A stretch of 64,000 nt of DNA. It comes from Toxonevra muliebris (lineage: Eukaryota > Arthropoda > Insecta > Diptera > Pallopteridae). Each line of letters starts with the position of its first letter. Position 1 is the first letter of the stretch. The translations under genes and the position numbers were made by a program. The stretch is taken from NCBI GenBank assembly GCA_963691655.1, contig OY829326.1, positions 138,712,998 through 138,776,997 on the forward strand, in the 5' to 3' direction. Positions 1-13,975 of the stretch are shown in pieces. The notes under the pieces were generated by a model, which did not search any database, was not told the origin of the DNA, and was given only the letters and a program-made list of their open reading frames with translations.

Positions 1-3000
1 CCATTTACAAAGCCATTTATTTAGGATTTTCAATAATTCGATATGAAAATTTAATCGTCACCATAGAATGCCATCACAATTAATCACGCCTACGTAGAGA
101 GTTCAAGTTCATTGTTAAAATTTTATGCCATAATTATGATTTGCACGATTAAAATGCATAGGTGTTAAAATATCTTATCTTTATTGTAGTTATGATTTAA
201 CGTGAAATAAAGCTTAAAATTTATTGAAAGTATGAAGCTTATCTTCTCCACAAAAATTCTAAAAAATTTTATTAAAACTTATCGTACATTTGACATATGT
301 ATGTACATACAGTCAACGTTCGATAACGTAAACATCCACTAACGTGAACAAATTTATTCTTCCATTGACTATTGTAAAACAATCTCAATTTCAAGTGAAC
401 AACGTTTTAAAGCTCTAAAACGTGAACAAAATGTCTAGAAATTGTGTAACAATTTTCATGATTTCAATAATTTCGGGAATACTCTAAATATGTTTACTAC
501 AAGAACCCATAAGAAAAGGTAATATTTAAGGCACGACAATTCGTGATTGAATAAGTTATTGAATAACATGTACTGCGCAAACTTCACACTCCCTTCACCA
601 GCGATCCAGAATTACAAGCAATTATTGATTTCACGAAGAACTACAGGCTATACAATGGAGTCTATGTAAAAGTACTGTAAGGAACTTTATAGTAATTTTA
701 GATTTTAATTTTTTTAATTTAAACAAAATTAATTTTTTATATTGGAGGATAATTATTGTTAAAGTTATTTTCTTTTAGTTTAAAAAACGTTTGCATGCAA
801 AATTAATAAAATAACATACCAAACAAGTTTTCCATAGAATTAAAGTTATTGAAAAATATTGCATCAATGTTATATTTTGACTTTTGTGCTAAAAGAACGT
901 GTGAAATCATTTGTTGTTGTTTTAATTTTTTTTCTCAGACTATTTTTTTTTAAAGGAATTCACACTATAATTAACTTGCATTTCATAGATGACTTAATTA
1001 TATTTATGTGAGCGTTGTGTGCATAAGATTGAAGAATTTTAGTTGCAACTTAAAAAATAGTTGATTTCACTTGGTTGCATTCATCACCTTCCTTGCCTTG
1101 TGATGCTGAACTCAATATAATATTTTCTGAAATTTAATGTAAATGTTATTTTAACGCTTCATTGAAACTGGTGACGCTGGCGGATAGTAAGTCAATGATG
1201 GATGGATGGTCTATTATCATCATCATTCTATTAGGTTGAAGTTTGAAGCAATGAATTTGTTGAAGTGCTTTAATAATATTAATGCATCGGTGGTGGTGCT
1301 GGCAATGACTTTGCAAACATTTCTTTATATTAGCTAAAATGAATTGATGCTTATCGTACAAGAGAATGAATCTCGTATATTATGTATGACAAAATATAAG
1401 GCGATAATGTTTTCTGTTTGATAATGATTAATTAAAAAATAAGGCTAAGAATGTTTAGTTTTTTATTATTGTGGCAGACTGCAACTTTTTTAATAGATCT
1501 TCAGAAATTTCTTTATTGATTTCCAGCATAGTTCATTTGTACATTAGAATAACTTAATGTGCATAAAAGTATTTCAATTCGATTTCGGATTCTTCCAAAT
1601 TTATTTCAGTATATGTCAATTTTATTTAAAAAAATTAGTCGCTGAGAGTAAAAGCGGTACAACTTATTAGCTCAAAAAATTTTTATAATTTTACTTTAGA
1701 GCAAAAGCGGCACGAGTTTCGTTCAGAGCAAAAGTGAAACAAAATACGTTCAGAGTTAAACCGCTATGCCTTTTCTTTTTTTTTTGATATTAGAGCTTAA
1801 GTAATTCAGACAAATCTGAAGAAAATTTTTTGAATTGTTTCCAGATGAAAGAAGCATACTCTAATCCAAATTTAAAAAAGATTTTCTCAGTTTCTTAAAT
1901 TTAAGGAAATAATAAAAATACATAAACATTAAGGTATCCAAAAGTGTATGTTAAGTAATCAAAGATCAGTAGGAATATTATTATTATTATGTTTGGGGAT
2001 GCCCACAGCGTCATAGTATATCTACAAGTCCTATAACAATAATAAATTTTCGTATGAGGGCTAATTACAGGTGTTTCAACAGCCTGTTGATGCCGAAATT
2101 TTATAGCATCCATTCTATAGTTACATGCCGTATCCGTACGGAGAAGTGCAAATTTTTTAGTTTCAATTACTATTTACAAATTAAATTAAAAATTTTTACA
2201 ACATTTCAATAAGAAACAATACTAAATTGCTAGTTAATTGCATCATTTAGTTGTCAACACAGCGACAGCACACACATGTAGTTGTAGTTAATATGCAATA
2301 CTAAGTTGCAATTTTACTTCTACAATTTCTTCTTCTACTTCTGTTCATTCACCATCATCTACAAAAGTGTAATGCAAATAAAATACTATTACTATCACAT
2401 TTAAACAATTAATGTTGTTTATTCTATAAGCATTTTTTATATAGTATACACGAGTATATTTGTACGCGTTTATCGTCACAAAGTTAAATGACCGCTTGTT
2501 ATTGTTGCTTGCTTTTGTCAGCATTATGCAATAAATAAAATATAAATTATTACTATAGGTACTCGATTTCAGTAGTAGTTGGTATAGTTTTTTTTTGATT
2601 GTAAAAATATACAACTATATCTAATAACATGAAATTGAAAAAAAAAATCAGATTTTGCTTTCACTTTCATTGAGCGTTTTGTATGGACGCAAATCATTAC
2701 GGGCTTTTTTACTTTTTTTTTTTGCCCTTTTTTTTTATTGCTTTTGTAAATAATAATCTCCAATTGAATGTGTCAAATTGCACTTGTGTGTTGAATACAA
2801 ATGTGCGCATGTGTGTGTGTATATGTGTGTTAGTATTTTAAATTTAAACGACAAATTGACATTTTTGTCATTTTTATATGTAGCTACATATGCGGTTAGA
2901 CTTCAACTTGAGTTCATTTGTCTGCTTGTCTATTTGTTTGTCTGCTGCCTGCCGCCTATATTTGCTATATTTGTAGTCGGCGTATCAGCGAAGTGTCTAA

Positions 3001-5379
3001 AAATTCACATATGTATATGTATTTGAATCGTGTGGGCTGCAACACTTCCGACTGAGTAATGTTTATTTACAAAATTATTTAATTAAATTGAAATGAATCA
3101 TTTTGTGGCACTATTTTTTGTTTAAGAAATTATTGACCTATATTTTAAATTGTACAATCTACTCGCAAAATATTGCATACTTATTTGGGTACATAACATT
3201 AACTGCGAGTTTAGAGGATTTTACTTACCATTCATATACACTGTTTACTCAGTGTGCAATACCGAATCGTTTTACCACCTAAAACTTGCTTCACATGAAA
3301 TCTAGGCTCGCTTCCCATAAAAACTATGATTAACTTAGATTGCAATTGCCGTTGCATTCTATGCAAAAACTTAACATTTTCAAACACATTTATTTTCTAT
3401 TATTTCAAGAGGTGATTTTGAGAGAAATTCTGGACAATTATTAACAATTATGTTTGGTAACGTCACAAAGTTTGAATAGCAAACAATTTTTAAACTGCAC
3501 TAAGAGTATTCATTAGAACATGCAAACTCGTAAACCTTGGAATCTCCAAATTTTGACAGTTTGTTTCCGGGGCTCGTGAAATGACGATGTTGTTTACTTG
3601 CTTTTCAGCAATTTTCTTCGTTTTAATGAAGACCTTTATTATAAATTGTTTCTAAATTCTATTTTCATGCATTTTGCATTTTACATAGACGAGTCGAGAC
3701 GAGCCTATCCACCTATTGTGCACCTATCTATTGTTCTGCTACAAGTAACAAAGTATGAAAGCAGCATAGAAAATGCATTTCATTTCTTCTCTCTAATGCA
3801 ATTAACCTTTCAATTATAACTCATCAATGCTTTTCTTATTGCCATCACATAATCTAATTGTTAATTTTGCTTTACTCTCTTGCACACCGTTGCGCATCTT
3901 TATTTTATACTTTCTTTTCTTTCCTTCCGTTCTTTATTTGTTCGTTTTCCACGTTTCTCAGTTTTTGCTGGTTAAATTTATTTTAATTTTTTCCACTTTT
4001 CATTGAATATTACAGCAACCTATACTACTACCAACTATTACTGCTATATGCAAGTGTGTTTTATGTTAATAAAGCTGTAAAAAGGCCTTGAATATCAGGG
4101 GCACCTACCCCTTTGGCAGTGTTGTTAATGTTGCACGGTATGAAAAATTTCATTTTATATTTTAACTTTTGTTGCTGTTGCTCTTTTTCACTTTCTCTTC
4201 TTCTTCTCTACAACATGCAAACATTAAAATATATACATTTGCATAATTTTATTTTGTTTGCTTGTCCGCCATACGCATAATACTAACTATAATGAGTGTG
4301 TATTGTATATATATATATGTATGCACTATTTATGTATTGCCTATCAACAGGATTTGTTGTTGTTCATTCTTTCTAACATTTTGCCTCAAAAATTTGTATA
4401 TTTTTATGTTGTTCAGTTTTTGTTGGTACACCAAAAGAATTCCTATGAATTTTTTATTTGATATTGTTGTTTTTGTTACGACCTAATTGCATAAGATTGG
4501 TTGGGTGTTATGGTATGTGTGTGTGTTTTGAATTATGGTTAAGTTTGATGGAGATAAAGTGCTAAATTTGCAATATTTTCATTTGATAGTTTTCAAGAAA
4601 ATATTAAAAATTCATTGAAATCAACAGTTCGTTCTATGCATATAAATTTCAAATATTTAATTATATTGAATAAATTTATTTTTCGAGTACCTAAAAGTAT
4701 GCCAGAATATTTTAAATTTAATCATTTCAATATTAAGTGTATTCGAAATGTATGGTTCATTTACATAGTTAGCTAGAGTTCAGGACGAGTTACTACAATA
4801 TGTATGTATATATGCATTTTGTAGTACCTATGTATATGCAAGCGCCTCATTGATTTTTCGCTATAATATTTTAGATGCCAAGTATGTATTGAGTCCTAAC
4901 TTTTACCGGATCAAAAGTAATAAAGGTTATTTGAAACTATGCGGTTATACTTTTTTCTTTATCTATATTTATTTTACTTTTTAAACGCCTAAAAGCATGC
5001 GATAACTAATTTTTTTGAATTCTGTATGTTATGCAGTGGATTACATGTTAACGTTTTCCTCCCGATGAAAGGCAAAGTTAACATTATTTTCTTGAGTTCA
5101 ATAAAATGGTATTCTATTTTCTGCAGAGACTACATATAAAATGTTCAAAATAAAAACAAACGTAAACAATTTCGCATGTTAAAATGCTACAAATTCCATT
5201 TTTAATTGTAGCAGAATTTATTTCTCTTAAATACAAGTAATTGAAGTAAAAAGATAAGAGGTAAATATTTACCCACTTGCAGAGATTTTTAATGATCATT
5301 AAAAAATTACTATTTCTTAATTTATTGGAAATAATATTATTTAATTCCATTTCGCAAATTTGGTACAAAATTTGATTTT
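1..5379. other. AT-rich intergenic region upstream, no gene recognised
   Basis: I see no convincing coding exon here. Open frames are short, unrelated to any family I know, and consistent with chance in AT-rich DNA. The region holds microsatellite-like GT/TA stretches (around 2800-2830 and 4300-4320), a degenerate tandem repeat near 1636-1765 with a recurring 'agagcaaaagcgg' core, and around 311-345 a sequence resembling a pogo/Tigger terminal repeat (it begins cagtcaacgttcgataacg, with later 'aacgtgaacaaa' motifs). I found no partner terminus for it, so that call is weak. Confidence 0.5.
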
Positions 5380-5888
5380 TCTAATTATCGAGGTATAGTT
5401 AAATTGATGGATATAAAGTGCTTAATTACTAATCAACTAGCCTTCTGTCAAATCTATTATTTATTTGAATATGGGATATTTTGCGCGGCTGCAAACCAAT
5501 GTAATTTACACTGACTTAAGTAAAGCTATTGACAAAGTAAACCATAAATTTTTAATTTCGAATCCATACCAAACTGGTTTTCCGTATGTGCTTATTGACT
5601 GCATTAAATCCTATTTATGTAACCGGGAACAGAAGGTTCAATACAAAGATGTTTTTTTTTTCAGAATAATGATGTTGCATAAATAGTGATTGAAATGAAC
5701 AATTTATTATTAATGTGACTTTGCGTGTGCTTTTTCACAGCTACGGACTTAGGACTTTTGCATATCAATGTTTAACAATAAGTAAAAACGAAATATGTAG
5801 GTACATAATTCTTTTTGCAAACGATTCATTATTATTTTCTCTTATATACTGTATTAAAATCTAAAATGTAAAATATTTTCCATCTTAA

Positions 5889-6553
5889 CCCTCTAGCAGG
5901 ACAATTTTTTCCAGCATTCAAAAATATGAGGATTGGTTGATTTTAATGTTTAAAACTCGGAAATGAAGTCGAATATCGAATTAGAGTAATTATTTTTGCT
6001 CGAGGTGAAAAAATATGTGGTCCATAAAAAACTTGTAGTCCCGATAAATTAAAAAGAAAAAAATGCCCTTGCGACGTTGCGAAAGTGCAGATTGCGGAAG
6101 TTGTGACACCTTTCTACCTTTAAATTCGTAAGATGAATCCAAAATATTTTCGTTATTTTTCAATGAGATTGTAATATTTTGACAGTTAAACTATTTCGCA
6201 TCTCCAATATTTGCATTGAACGCTCACATCTTAGTGCTTTAAGTCGCACTTTCGCACTTTTGCATCAACGCGTGAATACCCATATTATGTATTTAAATGC
6301 AAAATATAATCAATTTCTTACTTCTTAATACTTTTTCAACTCCAACAAACAACTATAAATATTTTATTTTCGTTAACTACTCGAAATCTGACCACCAACT
6401 GACGATTGAATTAAAATCAAACAACACACGGAGTACTGAAGCTACACAACATGCAGCTCCGGTATTCATCTATCGACTGAGTGACATCAATACACATAAA
6501 AAATGTTTAAACGTCTTTTAAATTGTATCAAGCGGGACCTGCCTACTAGAGGG
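5889..6553. mobile_element. piggyBac-like MITE inserted in the LINE remnant
   Basis: Terminal inverted repeats of 12 bp, ccctctagcagg on the left and the complement of cctactagaggg on the right, match at 11 of 12 positions. They are flanked by TTAA (5885-5888) on the left and TTAG (6554-6557) on the right, so a one-base-decayed TTAA duplication fits. CCC-starting ends and TTAA targets are typical of piggyBac. Removing the segment rejoins two parts of the same RT domain. There is no transposase, so it is non-autonomous. It contains a 177-bp sub-repeat (6079-6255) that recurs at 18919-19093. Confidence 0.65.
6079..6255. repeat. Short interspersed repeat, copy 1 (gcgaaagtgc termini)
   Basis: This segment has imperfect inverted ends, gcgaaagtgc and gcactttcgc. 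A closely similar direct copy lies at 18919-19093 and shares long stretches such as 'acacctttctacctttaaa' and 'tttcgcatctccaatattt'. It appears to be a small MITE nested inside the larger piggyBac-like MITE. Confidence 0.7.
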
Positions 6554-6961
6554 TTAGTCAAGTTAGGTTGTTTTTCCTTTTTACAACTGAATCCAAGATC
6601 TGTTAAGTGTGACTGTGGGTTTTATTATTCTGAATCTTGACAACTCCAAGTTTATGTTTTTTTTTCACGAAGGGAACTTGCAAATCATCTCATTGGTGGT
6701 GTTAAGCCTTTAGATAAAGTTTTAAGTTATGTTGATCTAAGAATGACTGTGGTTCCAAATCTTCGTTTTAATTTACATGTTAACAAATGTATAAATAAAT
6801 CAAAATCAGTTCTTGGTTTTATTAAAAAGTATAAGGAATTTAATGATCCTTATATCATTGAAACTGTGCTCATTTCTCTTGTTCGATTGATTCTGAAATA
6901 AAAATATAAATGAGAATTCATTTCATTCAGTGAAAGTAACTGCATTTGTAATTCTCATTTA

Positions 6962-8248
6962 CAGGGTGACAATTGTAAAATGACGCAAGTTTAATACTCT
7001 GCAGCAAGCTTTTCCATTTACCGTTACTTTAATTTAAAAAGCAAATTCATTCATCATTGGCTTTGCTTTTACTTTCATTTGAATTTTTGTTATTACATTT
7101 TGAAATTTCTATAAAAATGGACAAGAAAAATATTCGTCGTGAAATTATGAAATTTCATTTGGCAAATTATAGTAGCCGTCAAATTGCAAAGGCTTTAAAT
7201 TTGTCAAGTCGTACGGTAGACCGAGCTATTATTCGATATAATGAAACTGGGGGTTTTGGAGATAGAGACCGAGGAAAATTTTCAACAGTAGCCACTACTG
7301 GTTTAACAGAAAAAATTCGTAAACGAATCAAGCGAAACCCAAGGTGCTCAATGAGAAAAATCGCTAAGGAAGTGGGAGAAAACCGTGAAACAGTGCGAAT
7401 CATTGCAAAATCAAAGCTTAATCTTAAGCCGTACAAGCTCCGAAAAGCTCAAGATCTGACACAAAAAAAGAAATATTTGCGACTGCAAAGATGCAAGGCG
7501 TTGCTACGCTCCTCCGTGTTAAAAAATGTTGAAAATATCTTGTTTACAGATGAAAAAATTTTCACGGTTGAACAACATTTCAATGCGCAAAATGACCGAA
7601 TGTGGCTAACATCATCATCGCAACAAAATAGGACTGTTGGCCGAGTTCAAAAGCAAGCTTCCGTTATGGTATGGGCTGGAGTTTCCGCTAATGCCAGAAC
7701 CCCTCTAGTATTCGTTGAAGAGGGTGTTAAAATTGACCAGGTTGTTTATCGGAGCATTTTAAATGAACATGTTCTTCCCTGGGCCCAAGATACATTTGGA
7801 AATGAAAACTGGACTTTCCAGCAAGATTCTGTACCTTCCCACATGACAAAATTAACGCAAACATGGATAAAAGACAATTTTTCTGGATTCATAACATCTC
7901 AAGAATGGCCACCATACTCCCAGACTTAAATCCAATGGACTACTCTATTTGGAGTATTTTAGAGAGTAAGGCTTGTGCATCTCAACACCACAGTCTGGAG
8001 TCGCTGACAAATTCATTAGAGAAAGCCTGGACTGAAATTGATCAGGAAGTCCTGCGGCGAACAGTCCTACGATTTCCGGATCGATTGAAGGCATGTGTGC
8101 AGGCTAAAGGAGGTTATATTGAATGAGGTGGGGTTCAAATGAATGCTTATATATTCAGCAATGTTAACACTTAATTGTACTTAATGGAAGTCTGTCCTTT
8201 TGAAAATAACTGCTGAAATGTGTGCGTCACTTTACGATTGTCACCCTG
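6962..8248 (+). mobile_element. Near-complete Tc1/mariner-superfamily transposon, DD37D (maT-like)
   Basis: The element is bounded by 26-bp terminal inverted repeats (6962-6987 starting cagggtgacaattg; 8223-8248 ending gattgtcaccctg). They differ at two positions and are flanked by TA dinucleotides (6960-6961 and 8249-8250), the expected Tc1/mariner target duplication. Length is 1,287 bp. It carries one transposase gene on the + strand with a single frameshift. The good TIRs and one lesion suggest a young copy compared with the other elements in this window. Confidence 0.9.
7117..8126 (+). pseudogene. DD37D (maT-like) transposase with one frameshift
   Basis: The ATG at 7117 (MDKKNIRREIMKF) is preferred over the upstream in-frame ATG at 7057 because the family's HTH begins just after it. 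The N-terminus has paired helix-turn-helix regions (SRQIAKALNLSSRTVDRAI, then SMRKIAKEVGENRETVRII). The catalytic residues are D in LFTDEK, D in QQDSVPSH, and D in DLNPMDYSIW. With the frame corrected, 37 residues separate the second and third Asp, which defines DD37D. The frame breaks near 7918-7921, where one base seems to be missing between 'WPPYS' and 'PDLNP'. The second part runs to a stop at 8124-8126. Predicted total is about 336 aa, normal for the group. Usual 'QQDGAPSH' reads 'QQDSVPSH' here. Confidence 0.9.
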
Positions 8249-8250
8249 TA

Positions 8251-9318
<1,068 letters not shown>

Positions 9319-9498
9319 TAGTTTAAGATAAAAAGTTTTATTCACGGGTATAAAAATTTGAAATAAAGCTTTCGTAGTTGGATGAAGTGATTAGATATTT
9401 CTCGTTGGATATGGTTCTAGGCACAATCAGTAATTTTTAGATAACTGAGAAAACTGAAGAGAAATCTTTACCTTGTTATTAATTATTTTCTTTCTGTA

Positions 9499-9967
9499 TC
9501 TATATAAAAGAGGATGGTGTAATATATTTGTACGCGCATAACTCGGCTAAACATTAACCGATTTGTATGGGAATTTATTCGTTGGATTTACTACGGAGCC
9601 GAAAATTGGAAATTTCCTTCTGAAAGTCGTAGAATACCGACATTTTAGGGCTTATTTGTGTGATTTGTGATCGATAACAGGTGGCGCAGTGGTGCTACGA
9701 TCTGCCAGCAGCACAGTGCTGGTTTTGGGAATTCCGCTTGCGGAAATAAGTTAATAAATTGCCTTCGCTGGAATTCGTTCTTTATTGACTTTATTGACGA
9801 TTTCAATACTCCTCTTCTTTTGCGATCACATCTTTTGGTAATTTGTTTAGTAGTGAATATTTATTTGGAGTTGATTTCAAATTTGTCTTTCAATAAGAAA
9901 TTTCATCAGATTGACATTATGCCGCCAATCTGAAAAACAAATCTTGCATTACGCGGAGTAGTAATGC
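9499..9967 (+). mobile_element. Possible Helitron-like fragment
   Basis: The sequence begins A|TCTATATAAAAGAGG followed by 'taactcggctaaac' and 'aaccgatttgtatggg', a style I associate with 5' ends of insect Helitrons or their non-autonomous derivatives. A 7-bp stem hairpin (gcattac/gtaatgc, 9946-9967) could be a Helitron 3' hairpin, but the CTRR ending expected about ten bases later is not there. No Rep/helicase coding is visible. The boundaries are therefore guesses. Confidence 0.3.
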
Positions 9968-12399
9968 ACGAAGAGTAGCAAAACAAATAACGTTGTCTAT
10001 CATAGGCAGCTGCATTGAGCTGAAATTTTTTTTTACCTAATTCTCCATGCTAATACAACGCTTTTCGAATTCATCTCAATTTAATTCAATGTATTCCATT
10101 TGATTTGAAGCGTTATTTCGAAAGAAAATGATAACGATATCGAATGCAAGTTGTGCAATGTGACGCCATCTGATCGCGAATGCTCGAAATAATTCATTAT
10201 AGGCAAATCAAGGGCAAAACGACGTCCATTACCCAAATTTGGGGCGGTACGGAGGTCGGCTGGTTTTTCATAAATATTTCATTATGGTTTAATTGGTTTG
10301 TGATTGAAATGCTTGAAGATGTTTATTTTACTGGCACTATTTTCGTTGATGCATTTCTTTCTGCTGATATTAATCTGTTATTAATTGTACAGAGATTGTG
10401 CTGAAAGATTTTAATCTTGACGTTTCCGATTATCTAAAACTGTTTCCAAATAATTATTACGTTTATGTACCTTGGAAATTAACGATAACCTTCTGAATTC
10501 TTAATTGGGCTTATAGTGCTTTACCAGTTTTGGGCTTAGTTACTATAGCTGCGCCATATGCTGGATGGAAATGATGAAAATGTAGAAAGTTTGAAAAAAA
10601 AAAACATCTCAATCATTCTTTGGATCACTAGTGTAGAACATTTATCCATTAATCATTTCCTTTTAATAATAAATTTAATTTTGGAAAATGTCTGTCATAG
10701 TTTGGAAAATAGATCCTTGAAATCAAAATAAGCTTTTAAACATATAGCAGTTTATGTACTTACATTCATTTATTCACTTATCTATTGAATAAAAAAATGG
10801 CTTTTGTTCACCATAACTTTTCTGCTTCATATATGTACATTAGGATGGATCGTTAAATTTTTGTTTTTATTTTTAATATTGAATAGCATTATTTTTATCC
10901 CCCTCTACTGCCGTTTGAAGAATATGAAAAGTCATCAAACCATCATATAATAAGAAATGAACGTTTATTTTATTGTTATTGTAACTCATCATACCCTAAA
11001 TATCACTAATTTTATATATTAAAGGTTAATTTACTATTAAACATAATTTACGGAATTTCTCACAATTTTGCAACTTTTTGGCTCTCAATTTCATGTATCA
11101 ATTTTCATGTTTTTCCTAAATAAAGATTTTAGTTTATAAAATTAGTGTTTTAGAGTTACCTGTATGCTAAAATATATTTTCTAACTAAGATAAAAAATAT
11201 GTCAAAAAAAAAAAAAAAAATTAAATATTTCTACATATAATTTAGCCAAATGCAACTTTGCAGTTATTCAAACTCGATTTGATGACTTTTTTTCTCCATA
11301 CATTGACGCACCACACTAATGTACATATCTTTAAATAAATCCAAAAACTTCAACCCGACACATACCACCTTCACCACGTCCGAACCGAGCTCTCTTACCA
11401 ACAAAAAAAAAACACAATTTTTTATTAGAAAATCGCATTTTTCTTTTCTACACTTTTGTGGTAATCCTTGAAAAGGGCAAATGTGGGTGGGACATGTCAT
11501 GGTGTCGTGTGGCAGACCACAAATGTTAAAAGTGCATTAAATCTAGGTTAAAGTTGAGGTTATGTGCCGCCGTACGATGTGTGCGTTTGTACATGTATGT
11601 TGACCTTTTTCTTCCTCCACACACTGAAAAAAGTGCGTGCGTTGTAACTATTGGTTAAATTGAGAAAAAACTAAAAAAAAAAAAGAAAAAAAATATGTAT
11701 AGAAATTCACACGAGCATATTTTGTGCACGCCAAACAAAAAAGACAGTAGTGCAAGTTTTCGTATGCATTATCTGTGCTTATATACCTTTTTTTTCTAAA
11801 GATCTACGAACTATTGCAAATCGCCTTTAAAATCTCAAATATATGATTATGATAACAAGAAAGAGTTGAAATTTATTGTTAGTTGTATTTTATTTTGATA
11901 TTTTAATTTAAACTTATTGTATTTCTCCCGTTATTGTTTTCCGTTAAGATAAATCTTTTATCTATAAAAGATAAGTCACACAGTTTATATCTGTCTGTAA
12001 TTGTATGAAAAAAACGTGTGATAAAAATACAAAAGAATAGAGCAATTTTATTGTTTCAACGAAATAAGAAAATGATTGACGTACATATTTACTTTTTATA
12101 AGGTATATAACTAGCATGTGTGCATTTTTCATAAGTTCAGTGGTGGAAACACATTGCATTAACTACTCATTGCAATTTTCAAATAGTAAACATATTTAGC
12201 ATTCATATTTTGCTCGCTTAAAATGTGCTTTGGCTGACACCTTGGTATAGAATGGTTTAAATTTTTGTTTTTAATTTTTGAATTATTTCATTACACCGCA
12301 CTCTTTCAATATCCTTTTCTTATTTCTGGCATTTTTATGATAATTTTCCTTTATCATCATTTAAAATCACAGAAAATCCTCGTACTGATGCGACAAAAT

Positions 12400-13345
12400 T
12401 TGAAAAAAGGAGTATAGTTACATCGCTGAGGAGAAAAATCCGAGAAATGATTAATTAACACAGACCAACAAAATTTGGTCGAAACTTTTACCTAGAAGTC
12501 AGAATGGTCTTTCCCGAAGGTTTTTGACGCGATGAATTCGAATCCGAGATCAGAATTTCTCTGTTGGCTCCAGTTTTTGAGATATTCTAACTTAAAAGTG
12601 CGAAAATCGCGGTTTTTTGAGATATTTGAGGTTATGTTGCATTGAAAGGTATTTTTTTTAATGCAATTATTAAAGGGGTCCTCTTCAAAACAAATTTGAA
12701 TTTGTCCGAATAACTTTTTTCATCTTTGAGAAATCGTATGCTAAAATTAAGTAGTTTGATTTATTGCTCAATGCTTCAACGCATTTAAATTTTTTTTATT
12801 TGTTTATTCTACATCCTTAATAATATGGTGTTCTCGGCCCAATTTTCAAGGATTTTTTCGGTAATTTCTTATAACAAAATAAAATACAATAATTTAAGTT
12901 TTTTTTATATGTTATTATTGACATCTTTAACTGTACAAAAAAAAAAAATACTTGGAGTTTATTTTACGATATTTTTTTTTAATGTTTTTTAATCTCAAAG
13001 TGGACACCTAAAAAAAGGTGTGTGGCTGGCACGGGTAATTGCGACAATTGAAGTCATCTGAGACAAAAAATTTAAATAGAATATCGATTCTGTAAACTTG
13101 ACATTCTGGCAGGTAGTAGACTTAAACATTTTTATTAAAAAATAAAATGTCAAATTTCAAAAAAAAATTTTTTTTTTTTTGTTGAAAATCGGGATAAAAA
13201 ATAGGAAATAAAAATTAAAAATAAACAATTCTACTACCTGCGAGAGCCATTGGCGTGTAAAATAACGTATTAAAATTTCAGCCCAATCGGCTTTATAGAT
13301 TAAAAATAGATTTTTTGAAACTCGAACACCAGAGTACACAAAATA
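12400..13345. repeat. Unclassified repeat-like block
   Basis: This stretch has the look of a dead interspersed repeat: phrases such as 'gttttttgagatatttgagg' and 'cagcccaatcggctttatag', and a small inverted pair, gcaggtagtaga near 13110 and tctactacctgc near 13230. I found no terminal repeats or coding capacity. Similar wording ('ttttggagatatc') occurs in the inverted pair at 16649-16861 and 30660-30885. Confidence 0.35.
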
Positions 13346-13975
13346 AATCTAATTTGAAACATCCTTTACTGTTAATTAACTTTCGTTTAAACTACAAGTT
13401 CCTATACAACCCTATTATTATAAAGCAAGTTTAATATATCTTTTATAATTCCTAGCTCTTACACCTACTTTTATTAAAAACCAATAAACTACGACACAAT
13501 ATGTCAAATCAACGTAATACCTCTAGTTTTGCAAAAATCAAGAAATCCGTAAAACTACTTAATTTTAACCTTCGTATGTAAATGTAAATGTTCTGGTTTC
13601 TGGGTAAAAATTTGGTCGGCCTTTGTAATTTTTGCAGGTGTATTAGGAATTATGGAAATCAAATCACGCTCACGCGGAAATTATGTCACGTGCGTGGGTG
13701 TTTACACGTGTCACGTAAAACTCATGTCACGCGCCCATCTAATTTCTAGATAATAAAAGTCGTCATACAAAAAAAAAATTTGAAAAAAATGAGATGATGC
13801 AATAAATTTGTATACCACTGTACATATGTATATGTATGTGTCTGTTTTTGTGTTACCATCAAACAGCATTATAATTTATAACTAAATTTACATTTATGAA
13901 TACATACATACCGTATATACGTACGTATGAGATAAATGTTATAATAAAAGATTAAAAAACGATATCCGAAAGATA

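Larger units (their letters stand above)
5380..6900 (+). mobile_element. Decayed non-LTR retrotransposon (Jockey/CR1-like) reverse-transcriptase remnant
   Basis: Three blocks read in + orientation match successive parts of a LINE reverse transcriptase. Near 5380 'NYRGI' marks the start of the RT. At 5465-5640 there is 'VIYTDLSKAIDKVNHKFL' followed by 'CIKSYLCNREQKVQY'. Around 5800-5850 comes 'FILFANDSLLFS', a decayed form of the catalytic 'FADD' box in which one Asp is now Asn. After a 665-bp insertion the RT resumes at about 6715-6895 with 'VDLRMTVVPNLRFNLHVNKC' and 'SVLGFIKKYKEFNDPYI'. Stops and frame changes separate the blocks and no 5' ORF1 or 3' tail is visible, so this is a truncated dead copy. 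The clade is inferred from motif style only. Confidence 0.75.

Noticed and set aside
9946..9967. Hairpin considered as a Helitron 3' terminus
   Set aside because: The CTRR-T ending expected shortly after the hairpin is missing, so I list the Helitron call only at low confidence.
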